From JAVHQB01 sp049299915 (lineage in GTDB: Bacteria > Patescibacteriota > Minisyncoccia > UBA6257 > JAVHQB01), in contig JBAQYG010000015.1 in NCBI GenBank assembly GCA_049299915.1, forward strand, positions 1-7,866: 7,866 nt of DNA, given 5' to 3'. The position numbers and the translations under genes are program-made. This document shows positions 1-6,469 of this stretch, in pieces. The notes under the pieces were generated by a model. The model saw only the letters and a list, made by a program, of their open reading frames with translations. It had not been told where the DNA came from and did not search any database. Position 1 is the stretch's first letter. The number at the start of each line of letters is the position of its first letter.

Positions 1-2
1 CT

Positions 3-674
3 GGTAAACACTCTATAGAAGTAACGGCTATCTATAAGAATAATTATTCTTTAAATGCAACTAAAGACTTTACTATAGAACCATTAGTTTTACCCATAAT
101 TAAGGGATTGCCATTAAGTATTAGTTCGGAAGACGCTCTTGAAATAGAAATCGTTACCGAGTATCCTTCCTCGAATGTTAAAATAGAAAGCCAACCATTA
201 AATGGTGGTGAACCAATAGTAGCCATTTTAACTACAGATGAAAAAGGTTCCTTAGAGACAAACCTTAAGGGATTATTAACAGAGAATAGTTATTTGATTA
301 AAGCTAAGGTATTTTTAGATAATTTAGCCTCTAGTTACTATACTACTCCAGCAGTTTTGCGAGTAGAGCCGTCACCCTTACAACAAATTCAAGCTTTAGC
401 TGCTAGCTATTTACGTATTATAGTAATGTTAGCGGCTACAGCCATAGTGTTGTTTACTTTAATATTCTATATTTTAGAAAGAAATAGAAGGTATCATTTA
501 ATGTATGACAAGAAAATAGATTCTTCGTTCATGAAAATGGATGAAGATGGGAAGAAAATCATAGAAATGAGTGATGGTCTAGAGGGATTTAGTAAAGAAG
601 AAATGAAAACTCTTAATCAATTTAGGGCCCTGGCGAATAGAATTAAACATTTGTTATATTTTAGAAAGCGTTAG
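3..674 (+). CDS. C-terminal part of an Ig-like surface protein with one C-terminal membrane helix
   Basis: The reading frame is open from the first bases of the window, so the gene begins upstream. An internal TTG at 108 is not a credible start, because coding sequence continues before it (GKHSIEVTAIY...). The visible 223 residues end at TAG 672-674. Residues 1 to about 125 alternate hydrophobic and polar residues, as in beta-sandwich domains. They look like two Ig-like modules: one ends near FTIEPLV, and the next runs from about PIIKGL to VLRVEP. A strong hydrophobic helix follows (residues about 136-158, bases about 408-476), then ERNRR and a charged tail of about 60 residues ending FRKR. 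The positive-inside rule puts the beta-rich part outside and the tail in the cytoplasm. A signal peptide would lie outside the window. I recognise the architecture but not a specific function; adhesion or envelope structure are guesses. The next gene starts 5 bp downstream, so the two are probably cotranscribed. Confidence 0.8.
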   Translation, partial: GKHSIEVTAIYKNNYSLNATKDFTIEPLVLPIIKGLPLSISSEDALEIEIVTEYPSSNVKIESQPLNGGEPIVAILTTDEKGSLETNLKGLLTENSYLIKAKVFLDNLASSYYTTPAVLRVEPSPLQQIQALAASYLRIIVMLAATAIVLFTLIFYILERNRRYHLMYDKKIDSSFMKMDEDGKKIIEMSDGLEGFSKEEMKTLNQFRALANRIKHLLYFRKR

Positions 675-679
675 ACTCT

Positions 680-1492
680 ATGTTTATAGCTTGGTTTGGA
701 AAACATTATGGAGAAGAGCCTCCTATTTCCGGTACTAATGGGTCGGGTACTATATTTTTTAGTGGCTGCAATCTTCATTGTTCATTTTGTCAGAATTACC
801 AAATTTCGCAGTTAGGTATTGGTCAGAATGCCTATACTCCAAAGCAACTGGCTGATTTAATTTTGGAATTTCAGAAAGCAGGGGCTCATAATATTAATTT
901 AGTTTCACCTACAATTTGGTCACTTGAAATCATTGAAGGATTAAAAATAGCTAAAAAGAAAGGTTTAACTATTCCAGTTGTTTACAATACCAATGCTTAT
1001 GATAACTTAGAAATTCTGAAACAATTTAACGGTTTAATAGATATTTATTTGCCAGATTTTAAATATGCTGATGATCAATTGGGATTAGAACTATCTCAAA
1101 TATCTAATTACTCACGAGTAGCAATCAATGCTATAAAAGAAATGTTTAATCAGGTTGGAGATCTCATCGTAGATTCAAATGGTATTGCTACTAAGGGGGT
1201 TCTTATTCGCCACCTTATTTTACCCGGTTATATTCAAAATTCTCTAGAATCTCTAAAAATCATTCGAGAATTTTCTAAAAATGTTCATTTAAGTCTTATG
1301 ACCCAGTATAACCCTGCCTTTAAGGCCTTGGGAAATGAGAAATTAGGTAAAACCTTATCTTTAAAAGAAGCAGAAACGGTCATTGCAGAGATGAATAAGC
1401 TCAAATTTTCAAACGGTTGGTATCAACCGGTAGGAGAAAAAGCGGCTATTTGTCTAAACCCTGATTTTACCAAGGAAAATCCCTTCAATTAA
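680..1492 (+). CDS. Radical SAM protein, PflX/COG1313-like (pyruvate formate-lyase activase-related), short form
   Basis: This is a 270-residue radical SAM enzyme. Cys30, Cys34 and Cys37 form the CX3CX2C motif (GCNLHCSFCQNYQIS) that holds the 4Fe-4S cluster for cleaving S-adenosylmethionine. The preceding GEEPPISGTNGSGTIFFSG and later blocks (NLVSPTIW, PVVYNTNAY, IYLPDFKYADD, RHLILPG, SLMTQYNP) are characteristic of the COG1313 group rather than of true PflA. The substrate is unknown for the family; a glycyl-radical-enzyme activation role is only suggested by homology. Many relatives carry an N-terminal Cys-rich extension. Here the frame is closed by TAG at 662-664 and no start codon lies between it and ATG 680, so this copy truly begins at the core. 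No Shine-Dalgarno motif precedes the start, which sits 5 bp after the previous stop. No glycyl radical enzyme or AMMECR1/MEMO partner is visible nearby. Confidence 0.9.
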   Translation: MFIAWFGKHYGEEPPISGTNGSGTIFFSGCNLHCSFCQNYQISQLGIGQNAYTPKQLADLILEFQKAGAHNINLVSPTIWSLEIIEGLKIAKKKGLTIPVVYNTNAYDNLEILKQFNGLIDIYLPDFKYADDQLGLELSQISNYSRVAINAIKEMFNQVGDLIVDSNGIATKGVLIRHLILPGYIQNSLESLKIIREFSKNVHLSLMTQYNPAFKALGNEKLGKTLSLKEAETVIAEMNKLKFSNGWYQPVGEKAAICLNPDFTKENPFN

Positions 1493-1494
1493 TC

Positions 1495-1523
1495 TTGCCA
1501 AAAACACAGTATTTTGATATAAT
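1495..1523 (+). promoter_or_regulatory. Predicted sigma70-type promoter upstream of typA
   Basis: TTGCCA at 1495-1500 matches five of six -35 consensus bases. It is followed by a 17-bp spacer and a perfect TATAAT at 1518-1523. The TG at 1515-1516 adds an extended -10 element (TGaTATAAT). The promoter begins three bases after the stop of the radical SAM gene. It predicts transcription starting near 1530 and a typA leader of about 65 nt. Confidence 0.75.
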
Positions 1524-1558
1524 AAGGATATTTTAAGAAAGAGCCTAACTATTTATTT

Positions 1559-1582
1559 AAGGATGGCCCCCAGCCATCTTTT
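1559..1582 (+). terminator. Terminator-like hairpin in the typA leader (possible attenuator)
   Basis: GATGGC (1562-1567) pairs perfectly with GCCATC (1573-1578) around a five-base CCCCA loop. The stem extends by a G-U pair (1561/1579) and two A-T pairs (1559-1560 with 1580-1581). A T-run follows directly (1579-1582), and a second TTTT occurs at 1585-1588. This is the form of a short intrinsic terminator. It lies downstream of the predicted typA promoter and 12 bp before the ATG, so it could terminate readthrough from upstream, attenuate typA, or act as a structured leader. The stem is short and the T-run is broken, so termination strength is uncertain. Confidence 0.5.
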
Positions 1583-1594
1583 CATTTTGTCACT

Positions 1595-3427
1595 ATGGAG
1601 ATAAGAAACGTTGCTATTATCGCTCACGTCGATCACGGAAAAACCACTCTTGTAGATGGTATTTTAAAGCAGACCCATACTTTTAGGGATAACCAAACAG
1701 AAATGGGGGAAACGCTTATTATGGATAGCGGTGCTTTGGAAAAAGAGAAAGGGATTACTATTTTAGCTAAAAATACCTCGGTTGTTTACAAAGGTATCAA
1801 AATTAATATAGTCGATACTCCAGGCCATGCAGATTTTTCTGGTGAAGTAGAAAGAACTATTAATATGGTTGAAGGAGCTATTTTACTAGTTGATGCTGCC
1901 GAGGGACCACTACCCCAAACAAAATTCGTTTTACGTAAAGCTTTTGAGAATCATCTCAAGGTTATATTGGTAGTTAATAAGATAGATAGAAAAGATGCTA
2001 TTCCTGAGGAAATTCTTAAACAGACAGAAGAACTATTTTTAGAATTAGCCAAAACAGATGACCAATTGAAGTTTCCTATAATTTATACTATTGGTAGAGA
2101 GGGTCGTGCCTATGATCATTTGCCCACTACGGCAGAATTAGCTGAACCTGCTAGTTTAGTGCCCCTTTTTGAAGCTATTATTAAATACATACCTCCACCT
2201 ACAGTAGATCCAGACCAACCATTCAAAATGATAGTCAATGCTCTGGACTTCGATTCTTATAAAGGTAAATATGCTATTGGAAAGATTTTTCATGGAAAAA
2301 TTAAAAAGGGTACTCCTGTTAATATTTTAGGTAAGGACGGGAAAATGGGAGTAGGTAAAGTAGAAAATGTTTATGTTAGTGAAGGGCTCTTAAGAGTTGA
2401 AACAGAAATGGCTACTGCAGGAGAAATAGTAGCCCTTACTGGTATTCCCGAAGTGAAAATAGGTCAGACTTTGGCTGATACTTCTGTAGAAAAAGCACTA
2501 CCCACTATTGAAATTGGTAAACCAACTTTGAAAGTAGTGATCAGACCAAACAGTAGTCCTTTTTCTGGCAAGGAGGGTAAATTCTTTACTGCCATGCAGA
2601 TTAATGATCGTTTGGAAAAAGAAAAACAAACAACAGTTGGTTTAGAAATTGATACCAATGATTCTGGTAATGGTTTTGTTATCGCCGGTAGAGGAGAACT
2701 TCATTTAGCTATTTTTATAGAAACGCTTAGAAGAGAGGGTTTTGAATTAGAAATCTCTAAACCAGAAGTAATCTTTAAGGTAATAGATGGGAAAGAGTAC
2801 GAACCATTTGAAGAAGTTGTTATAGAAGTTGGCTCAGATTATGTTGGGTTTATCAATCAAGAAATGGCCAAACGTAGGGCAGAGTTAATTGATATGCATA
2901 CGGAAACTAATGGTTTAACTCGATTTATTTATAAAATTTCTAGTCGCAATTTCTTAGGTTTTAGAAATATTGCTTTTTTAGGAACAAGGGGTACAGCTAT
3001 AGTAGCTAGTCAGTTTTCAGATTATTTCCCTAAGGAAGGAACCTTACCTGAATTGCGTAATGGTGTCCTTATTTCAAGTGAAACAGGACGTGCCTGTTCT
3101 TATGGGATAAATATTGCCCAAAATCATGGACCGATGTTTATAGACTCTGGAACTCAAGTTTATGAAGGAATGATAGTGGGTGCCAATAACAGAGATAACG
3201 ACATAGAGGTTAATGCCTGTAAGGCTAAACAGTTGACTAATATGCATACTGAGCATTCCGATGTGGCCATTATCTTAACTCCTCCAGTAATTATGTCTTT
3301 GGAACAAGCCCTAGATTTTATTGATGACGATGAATTATTAGAAGTCACTCCGCAATCGCTTAGAATACGTAAAAAATATCTTTCTAAACTCGATAGGGTT
3401 AGACAAAAAAGAAGTGGGGGAAACTAA
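1595..3427 (+). CDS. typA: TypA/BipA ribosome-associated translational GTPase
   Basis: This is a full-length 610-residue member of the BipA family (usual size about 600-615). It is a cytoplasmic GTPase related to EF-G that binds ribosomes and is linked to 50S assembly and stress or cold growth. The GTPase domain shows G1 AHVDHGKTT (10-18), the G2/switch I block EKEKGITI with GIT at 53-55, G3 DTPGH (74-78) and G4 NKID (128-131). The G5 block, usually YASA..G in this family, reads YTIGREG (164-170). Domain II follows from about 205, then EF-G-like domains III and V (GRGELHLAI near 364, RNFLGFRNIAF, TRGTAIVASQF). The BipA-specific C-terminal domain ends in DDDELLEVTPQSLRIRKKYL and a basic tail. 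The ATG gives the standard N-terminus MEIRNVAIIAHVDHGK. No Shine-Dalgarno motif is present; the nearest purine run (AAGGATGG, 1559-1566) is about 28 bases upstream and inside the leader hairpin. Confidence 0.97.
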   Translation: MEIRNVAIIAHVDHGKTTLVDGILKQTHTFRDNQTEMGETLIMDSGALEKEKGITILAKNTSVVYKGIKINIVDTPGHADFSGEVERTINMVEGAILLVDAAEGPLPQTKFVLRKAFENHLKVILVVNKIDRKDAIPEEILKQTEELFLELAKTDDQLKFPIIYTIGREGRAYDHLPTTAELAEPASLVPLFEAIIKYIPPPTVDPDQPFKMIVNALDFDSYKGKYAIGKIFHGKIKKGTPVNILGKDGKMGVGKVENVYVSEGLLRVETEMATAGEIVALTGIPEVKIGQTLADTSVEKALPTIEIGKPTLKVVIRPNSSPFSGKEGKFFTAMQINDRLEKEKQTTVGLEIDTNDSGNGFVIAGRGELHLAIFIETLRREGFELEISKPEVIFKVIDGKEYEPFEEVVIEVGSDYVGFINQEMAKRRAELIDMHTETNGLTRFIYKISSRNFLGFRNIAFLGTRGTAIVASQFSDYFPKEGTLPELRNGVLISSETGRACSYGINIAQNHGPMFIDSGTQVYEGMIVGANNRDNDIEVNACKAKQLTNMHTEHSDVAIILTPPVIMSLEQALDFIDDDELLEVTPQSLRIRKKYLSKLDRVRQKRSGGN

Positions 3428-3430
3428 GGG

Positions 3431-3442
3431 AAGTTATAACTT
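3431..3442. repeat. Perfect 12-bp palindrome overlapping the -35 box (candidate operator)
   Basis: AAGTTATAACTT is its own reverse complement. Its last two bases are the first two of the -35 hexamer at 3441-3446, a position where a bound dimeric repressor would block RNA polymerase. A palindrome of this length can arise by chance about once or twice in a window of this size, so only its position makes it suggestive. Confidence 0.35.
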
Positions 3443-3469
3443 GATGAACTCAGGGGTTCCGGATATAAT
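3441..3469 (+). promoter_or_regulatory. Predicted sigma70-type promoter for the five-gene downstream run
   Basis: TTGATG (3441-3446) matches four of six -35 consensus bases. A 17-bp spacer separates it from a perfect TATAAT at 3464-3469. The predicted transcript starts near 3476, leaving a leader of only about 19 nt before ATG 3495. The spacing is the same as in the typA promoter. No clear terminator separates typA from this site, so some readthrough from typA is likely. Confidence 0.65.
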
Positions 3470-3494
3470 GATTACAAATATATACTAATTATTT

Positions 3495-4322
3495 ATGCCA
3501 CGGATATACGTTATTAACTCTCAGGGAGTCATGGAGGCGTTTTCGCCTAAAAAAGTTTGGCGGAGCGCAAGAAGAGCTGGTGCTAGCACTTCTCAAGCTC
3601 AAAAAGCCGTAGAAGAAGCTTCTCGATTAGTCGTAGAAGGTATGTCCACTCAAGATGTTTACAATATTATCTTGGGAGTCTTGGGAAAGGAATCACCCTT
3701 AGTAGGAATGCGTTTAAATTTAAAAAAAGCTATTCAGGCTTTAGGTCCTACCGGATTTCCTTTCGAACAATATATCTCCAGTCTTTGGAGATTTTATGAT
3801 TACAAAACTCAAGTTGGAGTTATGTGGAAGGGGAAGTGTGTTAGTCATGAAGTTGATATAGAAACTCGCAAAGATAAAGACGTTCAATTAGTGGAATGCA
3901 AATATAGAATTCAAGCGGGTGGAAGAGTTGATCTTCATGATCTTATGGCCTCCTGGGGATACTTTTATGACATTGGCTTAGCCAATGCATCGGCACATAT
4001 TCATCCGCTTATTATGACTAATAATAAGTTTACTAGTGAAGCCATCGCTTATGGAGAATGCATGGGATTAAATATGATTGGTTGGCGTTATCCAAAAGAT
4101 AGAGGACTAGAATACATTATAGAATCAAAGAAACTATATCCTGTAACTATTCTGCCATCTTTTAAGGGCTATTTAGCAGAAGTTTTAAAAGCCAGAAAGA
4201 TTTTAATGGTAAGAGAATTATTAAATACCAATGTTCTACAATCAATCAAAGGTCACCATGTTAGTCAGGCTTCTGTTGACCAGCTATACAGAGAAGCGAA
4301 ATTAATAGTTGAGGGCAAATAA
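3495..4322 (+). CDS. ATP-cone domain fused to a PD-(D/E)XK (Mrr-like) nuclease domain
   Basis: The 275-residue protein has two recognisable parts. Residues about 3-83 (VINSQGVMEAFSPKKVWRSA through STQDVYNIILGVL and RLNLKKAI) fit the ATP-cone, the small nucleotide-binding regulatory domain of ribonucleotide reductases and NrdR. Residues about 88-200 fit a restriction-endonuclease fold: a helix with Glu91, then a HEVDI strand (Glu119, Asp121), then VECKYR carrying the E-X-K signature (Glu134, Lys136), then a TNNKFTSEAIAY helix like that of Mrr-type nucleases. The last 70 residues (LYPVTIL onward) are helical and may form a DNA-contacting hairpin module. The likely activity is nucleotide-gated DNA cleavage or processing, but the substrate is unknown. 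Defence, repair and replication-linked roles are all possible. The gene has its own predicted promoter, no Shine-Dalgarno motif, and leads a run that includes polX. Domain calls come from motifs; the function is inference. Confidence 0.8.
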   Translation: MPRIYVINSQGVMEAFSPKKVWRSARRAGASTSQAQKAVEEASRLVVEGMSTQDVYNIILGVLGKESPLVGMRLNLKKAIQALGPTGFPFEQYISSLWRFYDYKTQVGVMWKGKCVSHEVDIETRKDKDVQLVECKYRIQAGGRVDLHDLMASWGYFYDIGLANASAHIHPLIMTNNKFTSEAIAYGECMGLNMIGWRYPKDRGLEYIIESKKLYPVTILPSFKGYLAEVLKARKILMVRELLNTNVLQSIKGHHVSQASVDQLYREAKLIVEGK

Positions 4323-4342
4323 GAGAATTTAATTTTTAGTAC

Positions 4343-4672
4343 ATGGATTTAATTAATATCGAAGATTTTAAAAAGATAGATTTAAGAGTGGCTACAATAA
4401 AAACAGCTGAAAGAGTAGAAGGCTCTGATAAGTTAATCAAGCTTTCTATTAATTTGGGCGAAGAAGTTCGCCAATTAGTGGCTGGGATAGGTAAACAATA
4501 TGAGCCAGAAGCGCTCTTAGAAAAACAAATAATCGTGATAGCTAATTTGGAACCCCGAATGCTTATGGGACTGGAAAGTCGGGGCATGCTTCTAGCTGCG
4601 CATGGAGAAAATGGCGAAGCGATACTTTTGACTCCCGATAAATTATCTTTTAATGGTAGTAGTATTAGTTAA
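4343..4672 (+). CDS. Stand-alone tRNA-binding (OB-fold) protein, MetRS C-terminal-domain/Trbp111-like
   Basis: The whole 109-residue protein is one tRNA-binding OB-fold domain of the type found at the C-terminus of dimeric methionyl-tRNA synthetases, in Trbp111 and in CsaA. Diagnostic blocks are F..IDLRVATI (9-19), EGSDKLIKL (26-34), RQLVAGIGKQYEPEAL (43-58) and ANLEPRMLMGLESRGMLLA (67-85). The blocks match the MetRS C-domain more closely than CsaA. In MetRS this domain dimerises and helps grip tRNA, so this copy may supply that function in trans to a MetRS encoded elsewhere. A general structure-specific tRNA binder or a CsaA-like chaperone are alternatives. It starts 20 bp after the nuclease gene and ends 11 bp before polX. 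No catalytic synthetase domain is present in the window. Confidence 0.92.
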   Translation: MDLINIEDFKKIDLRVATIKTAERVEGSDKLIKLSINLGEEVRQLVAGIGKQYEPEALLEKQIIVIANLEPRMLMGLESRGMLLAAHGENGEAILLTPDKLSFNGSSIS

Positions 4673-4683
4673 TTAGATTGCTT

Positions 4684-6447
4684 ATGGTTGCTGAACAATT
4701 TGAGGTTAACGAAGAAATAGCCAAGATATTCCATCGCCTTGGAGTGTTTTTGGATATGGATGGGGTTGACTTCAAACCAGCTGCCTATCAGAGGGCAGCG
4801 GCCATTCTAAGGACCCTAGATCAGTCGGTAGCAGATATCTATAGATTAAGTGATATAAAAGGGCTAGAAGCCCTCGAGGGAATAGGGAAGAATTTAGCCT
4901 ATAAGATAAAGGAATATTTAGAAACTGGGAAAATTCAAACCTATGAAAAATATCTAAAACTTTATCCTATAGATATAGACAATTTAGATGAAGTACCCGG
5001 ATTGGGTCCTAAGACTATTAAATGGCTTTGGGAAGAATTGGGAGTGAAAAATGTTTCTGATCTTAAAATCGCTGCTGAAAAAGGTTTAGTAAAAAATTTA
5101 CCAAGAGGAGGGGCAAAATTGGAACAAAATATTCTTAATAATTTAAATTTGGTAGAAACAGCTAACAAACGTTGGCTTTATGCCGAGATAGAACCTTTAG
5201 CAGAAAAAATAAAAGCTCAGCTAGAAATAATACCAGGTGTTTCTAATCTTTTAATAACAGGTTCATATAGACGTAAAAAATCTACCATAGGGGACCTGGA
5301 TTACGTTGTTGTAGCCAGTAAACCCTCTTTAGTTATGGATGTGTTCACTAATCTCCAGAATCCTAAGGTGGAAGAGATAATTAGCCATGGCAAAACACGT
5401 TCTTCAATAAGATTAGCTGATGGTTTAGAAATAGATTTAAGAGTGGTTGCTAAGAAATCTTACGGAGCTGCTTGCCAATATTTTACTGGCAGTAAAGAAC
5501 ACAATATAGAATTAAGGAAAATTGCTATAGCCAAAGGTTTCAAGTTGAATGAATACGGCTTATATAAAGGAGTAAAACAAGTAGCTGGTAGTTCAGAAGA
5601 AGAAATATATAAAATGTTAGGGCTTCGTTACATTGAGCCAGAATTAAGAGAAAATACGGGAGAAATAGAATGGGCTCAGGGTAAAAAGAAATTAGATTTG
5701 ATAAATATAAAAGATATAAAAGGGGATTTACATATTCATTCTGATTGGGATGGGGGAAAGGAATCAATTAGTGATTTGGCAGAATACGCTAGACTAAAAT
5801 TGGGCTATGAATATATTGGCATTTCAGATCATACTAAATTTTTAAAAATAGAACGTGGACTGGATGAAGAGCAATTAATGGCCCAAAGATTAGAAATCCA
5901 GAAAATAAATGCCAAATATAAAGACAAACATATTAATTTCACTATTTTACAGGGCTGCGAAGCTAATATTTTAAATGATGGCTCATTAGATATTAGGGAT
6001 ACTATTTTGAAACAATTGGATTATGTAATTGCAGGATTACATTCACAATTAGACATGGATAGAGAAGAAATAACTACAAGAATGCTCAAAGCCATTAATA
6101 ATCCCTATGTTGATATTATTTCTCACCCATTTACTGGTCTAATCAATAGACGACCACAAGCTAAGCTCGATTGGGGTATGCTTTTGACGGCAGCCAAACA
6201 AACTGGTACCATTCTGGAAATTAACGCCAATCCCTTAAGATTAGACTTAGAAGCCTCTAAAATACGAGAAGCCAAGAGGGAGGGTATAAAATTGATTATA
6301 GATAGCGATACTCATAGTCTAGAAGATATGAATCAAATAGAATACGGTATCGGAGAGGCTCGGAGAGGATGGGCAGCCAAAGAGGATATCATCAATACTT
6401 TTCTATTGGCTCACCTTGTTAAACAATTCAAGCGTAACGTTTTATAA
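4684..6447 (+). CDS. polX: Family X DNA polymerase with C-terminal PHP domain (PolX)
   Basis: This is a 587-residue bacterial PolX, of usual length. In this family the protein fills short gaps in base-excision-type repair, and the PHP domain supplies 3'-5' exonuclease and related activities. Two helix-hairpin-helix motifs contact DNA (LEGIGKNLAYKI near 64-75; VPGLGPKTIKWL near 104-115). The nucleotidyltransferase core has GSYRR (193-197), catalytic Asp204 and Asp206 in TIGDLDYVV, and Asp251 in EIDLRVV, followed by FTGSKEHN (267-274). The PHP domain begins at about 347 with HIH (350-352). It continues with SDH (381-383), Glu426 in GCEAN, GLHSQ (451-455), SHPFTG (480-485), EINANP and SDTHS (541-545), which supply the expected metal ligands. 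I chose ATG 4684; a TTG two codons earlier is possible but adds nothing conserved. No Shine-Dalgarno motif is seen. Lying downstream of a putative nuclease and upstream of a HIT protein fits nucleic-acid metabolism. Confidence 0.96.
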   Translation: MVAEQFEVNEEIAKIFHRLGVFLDMDGVDFKPAAYQRAAAILRTLDQSVADIYRLSDIKGLEALEGIGKNLAYKIKEYLETGKIQTYEKYLKLYPIDIDNLDEVPGLGPKTIKWLWEELGVKNVSDLKIAAEKGLVKNLPRGGAKLEQNILNNLNLVETANKRWLYAEIEPLAEKIKAQLEIIPGVSNLLITGSYRRKKSTIGDLDYVVVASKPSLVMDVFTNLQNPKVEEIISHGKTRSSIRLADGLEIDLRVVAKKSYGAACQYFTGSKEHNIELRKIAIAKGFKLNEYGLYKGVKQVAGSSEEEIYKMLGLRYIEPELRENTGEIEWAQGKKKLDLINIKDIKGDLHIHSDWDGGKESISDLAEYARLKLGYEYIGISDHTKFLKIERGLDEEQLMAQRLEIQKINAKYKDKHINFTILQGCEANILNDGSLDIRDTILKQLDYVIAGLHSQLDMDREEITTRMLKAINNPYVDIISHPFTGLINRRPQAKLDWGMLLTAAKQTGTILEINANPLRLDLEASKIREAKREGIKLIIDSDTHSLEDMNQIEYGIGEARRGWAAKEDIINTFLLAHLVKQFKRNVL

Positions 6448-6448
6448 T
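6443..6448 (+). promoter_or_regulatory. Candidate -10 element upstream of the HIT gene
   Basis: A perfect TATAAT overlaps the polX stop codon and lies 21 bp before ATG 6470. No good -35 is found at 16-18 bp; the best T-rich match, TTGTTA at 6416-6421, is 21 bp away. In A+T-rich DNA an isolated TATAAT is weak evidence. Confidence 0.3.
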
Positions 6449-6469
6449 ATTAAAAAAGGTTGTACTCTT

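Noticed and set aside
108..110. TTG as the start of the first gene
   Set aside because: The frame stays open to the window edge with plausible beta-domain sequence, so the gene is partial at its 5' end.
4336..4587. Antisense frame opposite the tRNA-binding gene
   Set aside because: It lies wholly over a well-conserved sense gene, and its Ser/Leu/Ile-rich translation resembles no protein family. It is a codon-bias shadow, as are the other minus-strand frames.
4678..4683. TTG start two codons upstream of polX
   Set aside because: ATG 4684 follows immediately and the extra residues are not conserved.
6351..6370. Tandem 10-bp near-repeat (CGGAGAGG twice)
   Set aside because: It encodes the normal GEARRGW region of PolX and is explained by the protein sequence.
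6416..6469. N-terminal extension of the HIT gene from a TTG
   Set aside because: It overlaps polX, has no family similarity, and ATG 6470 gives the normal HIT N-terminus.
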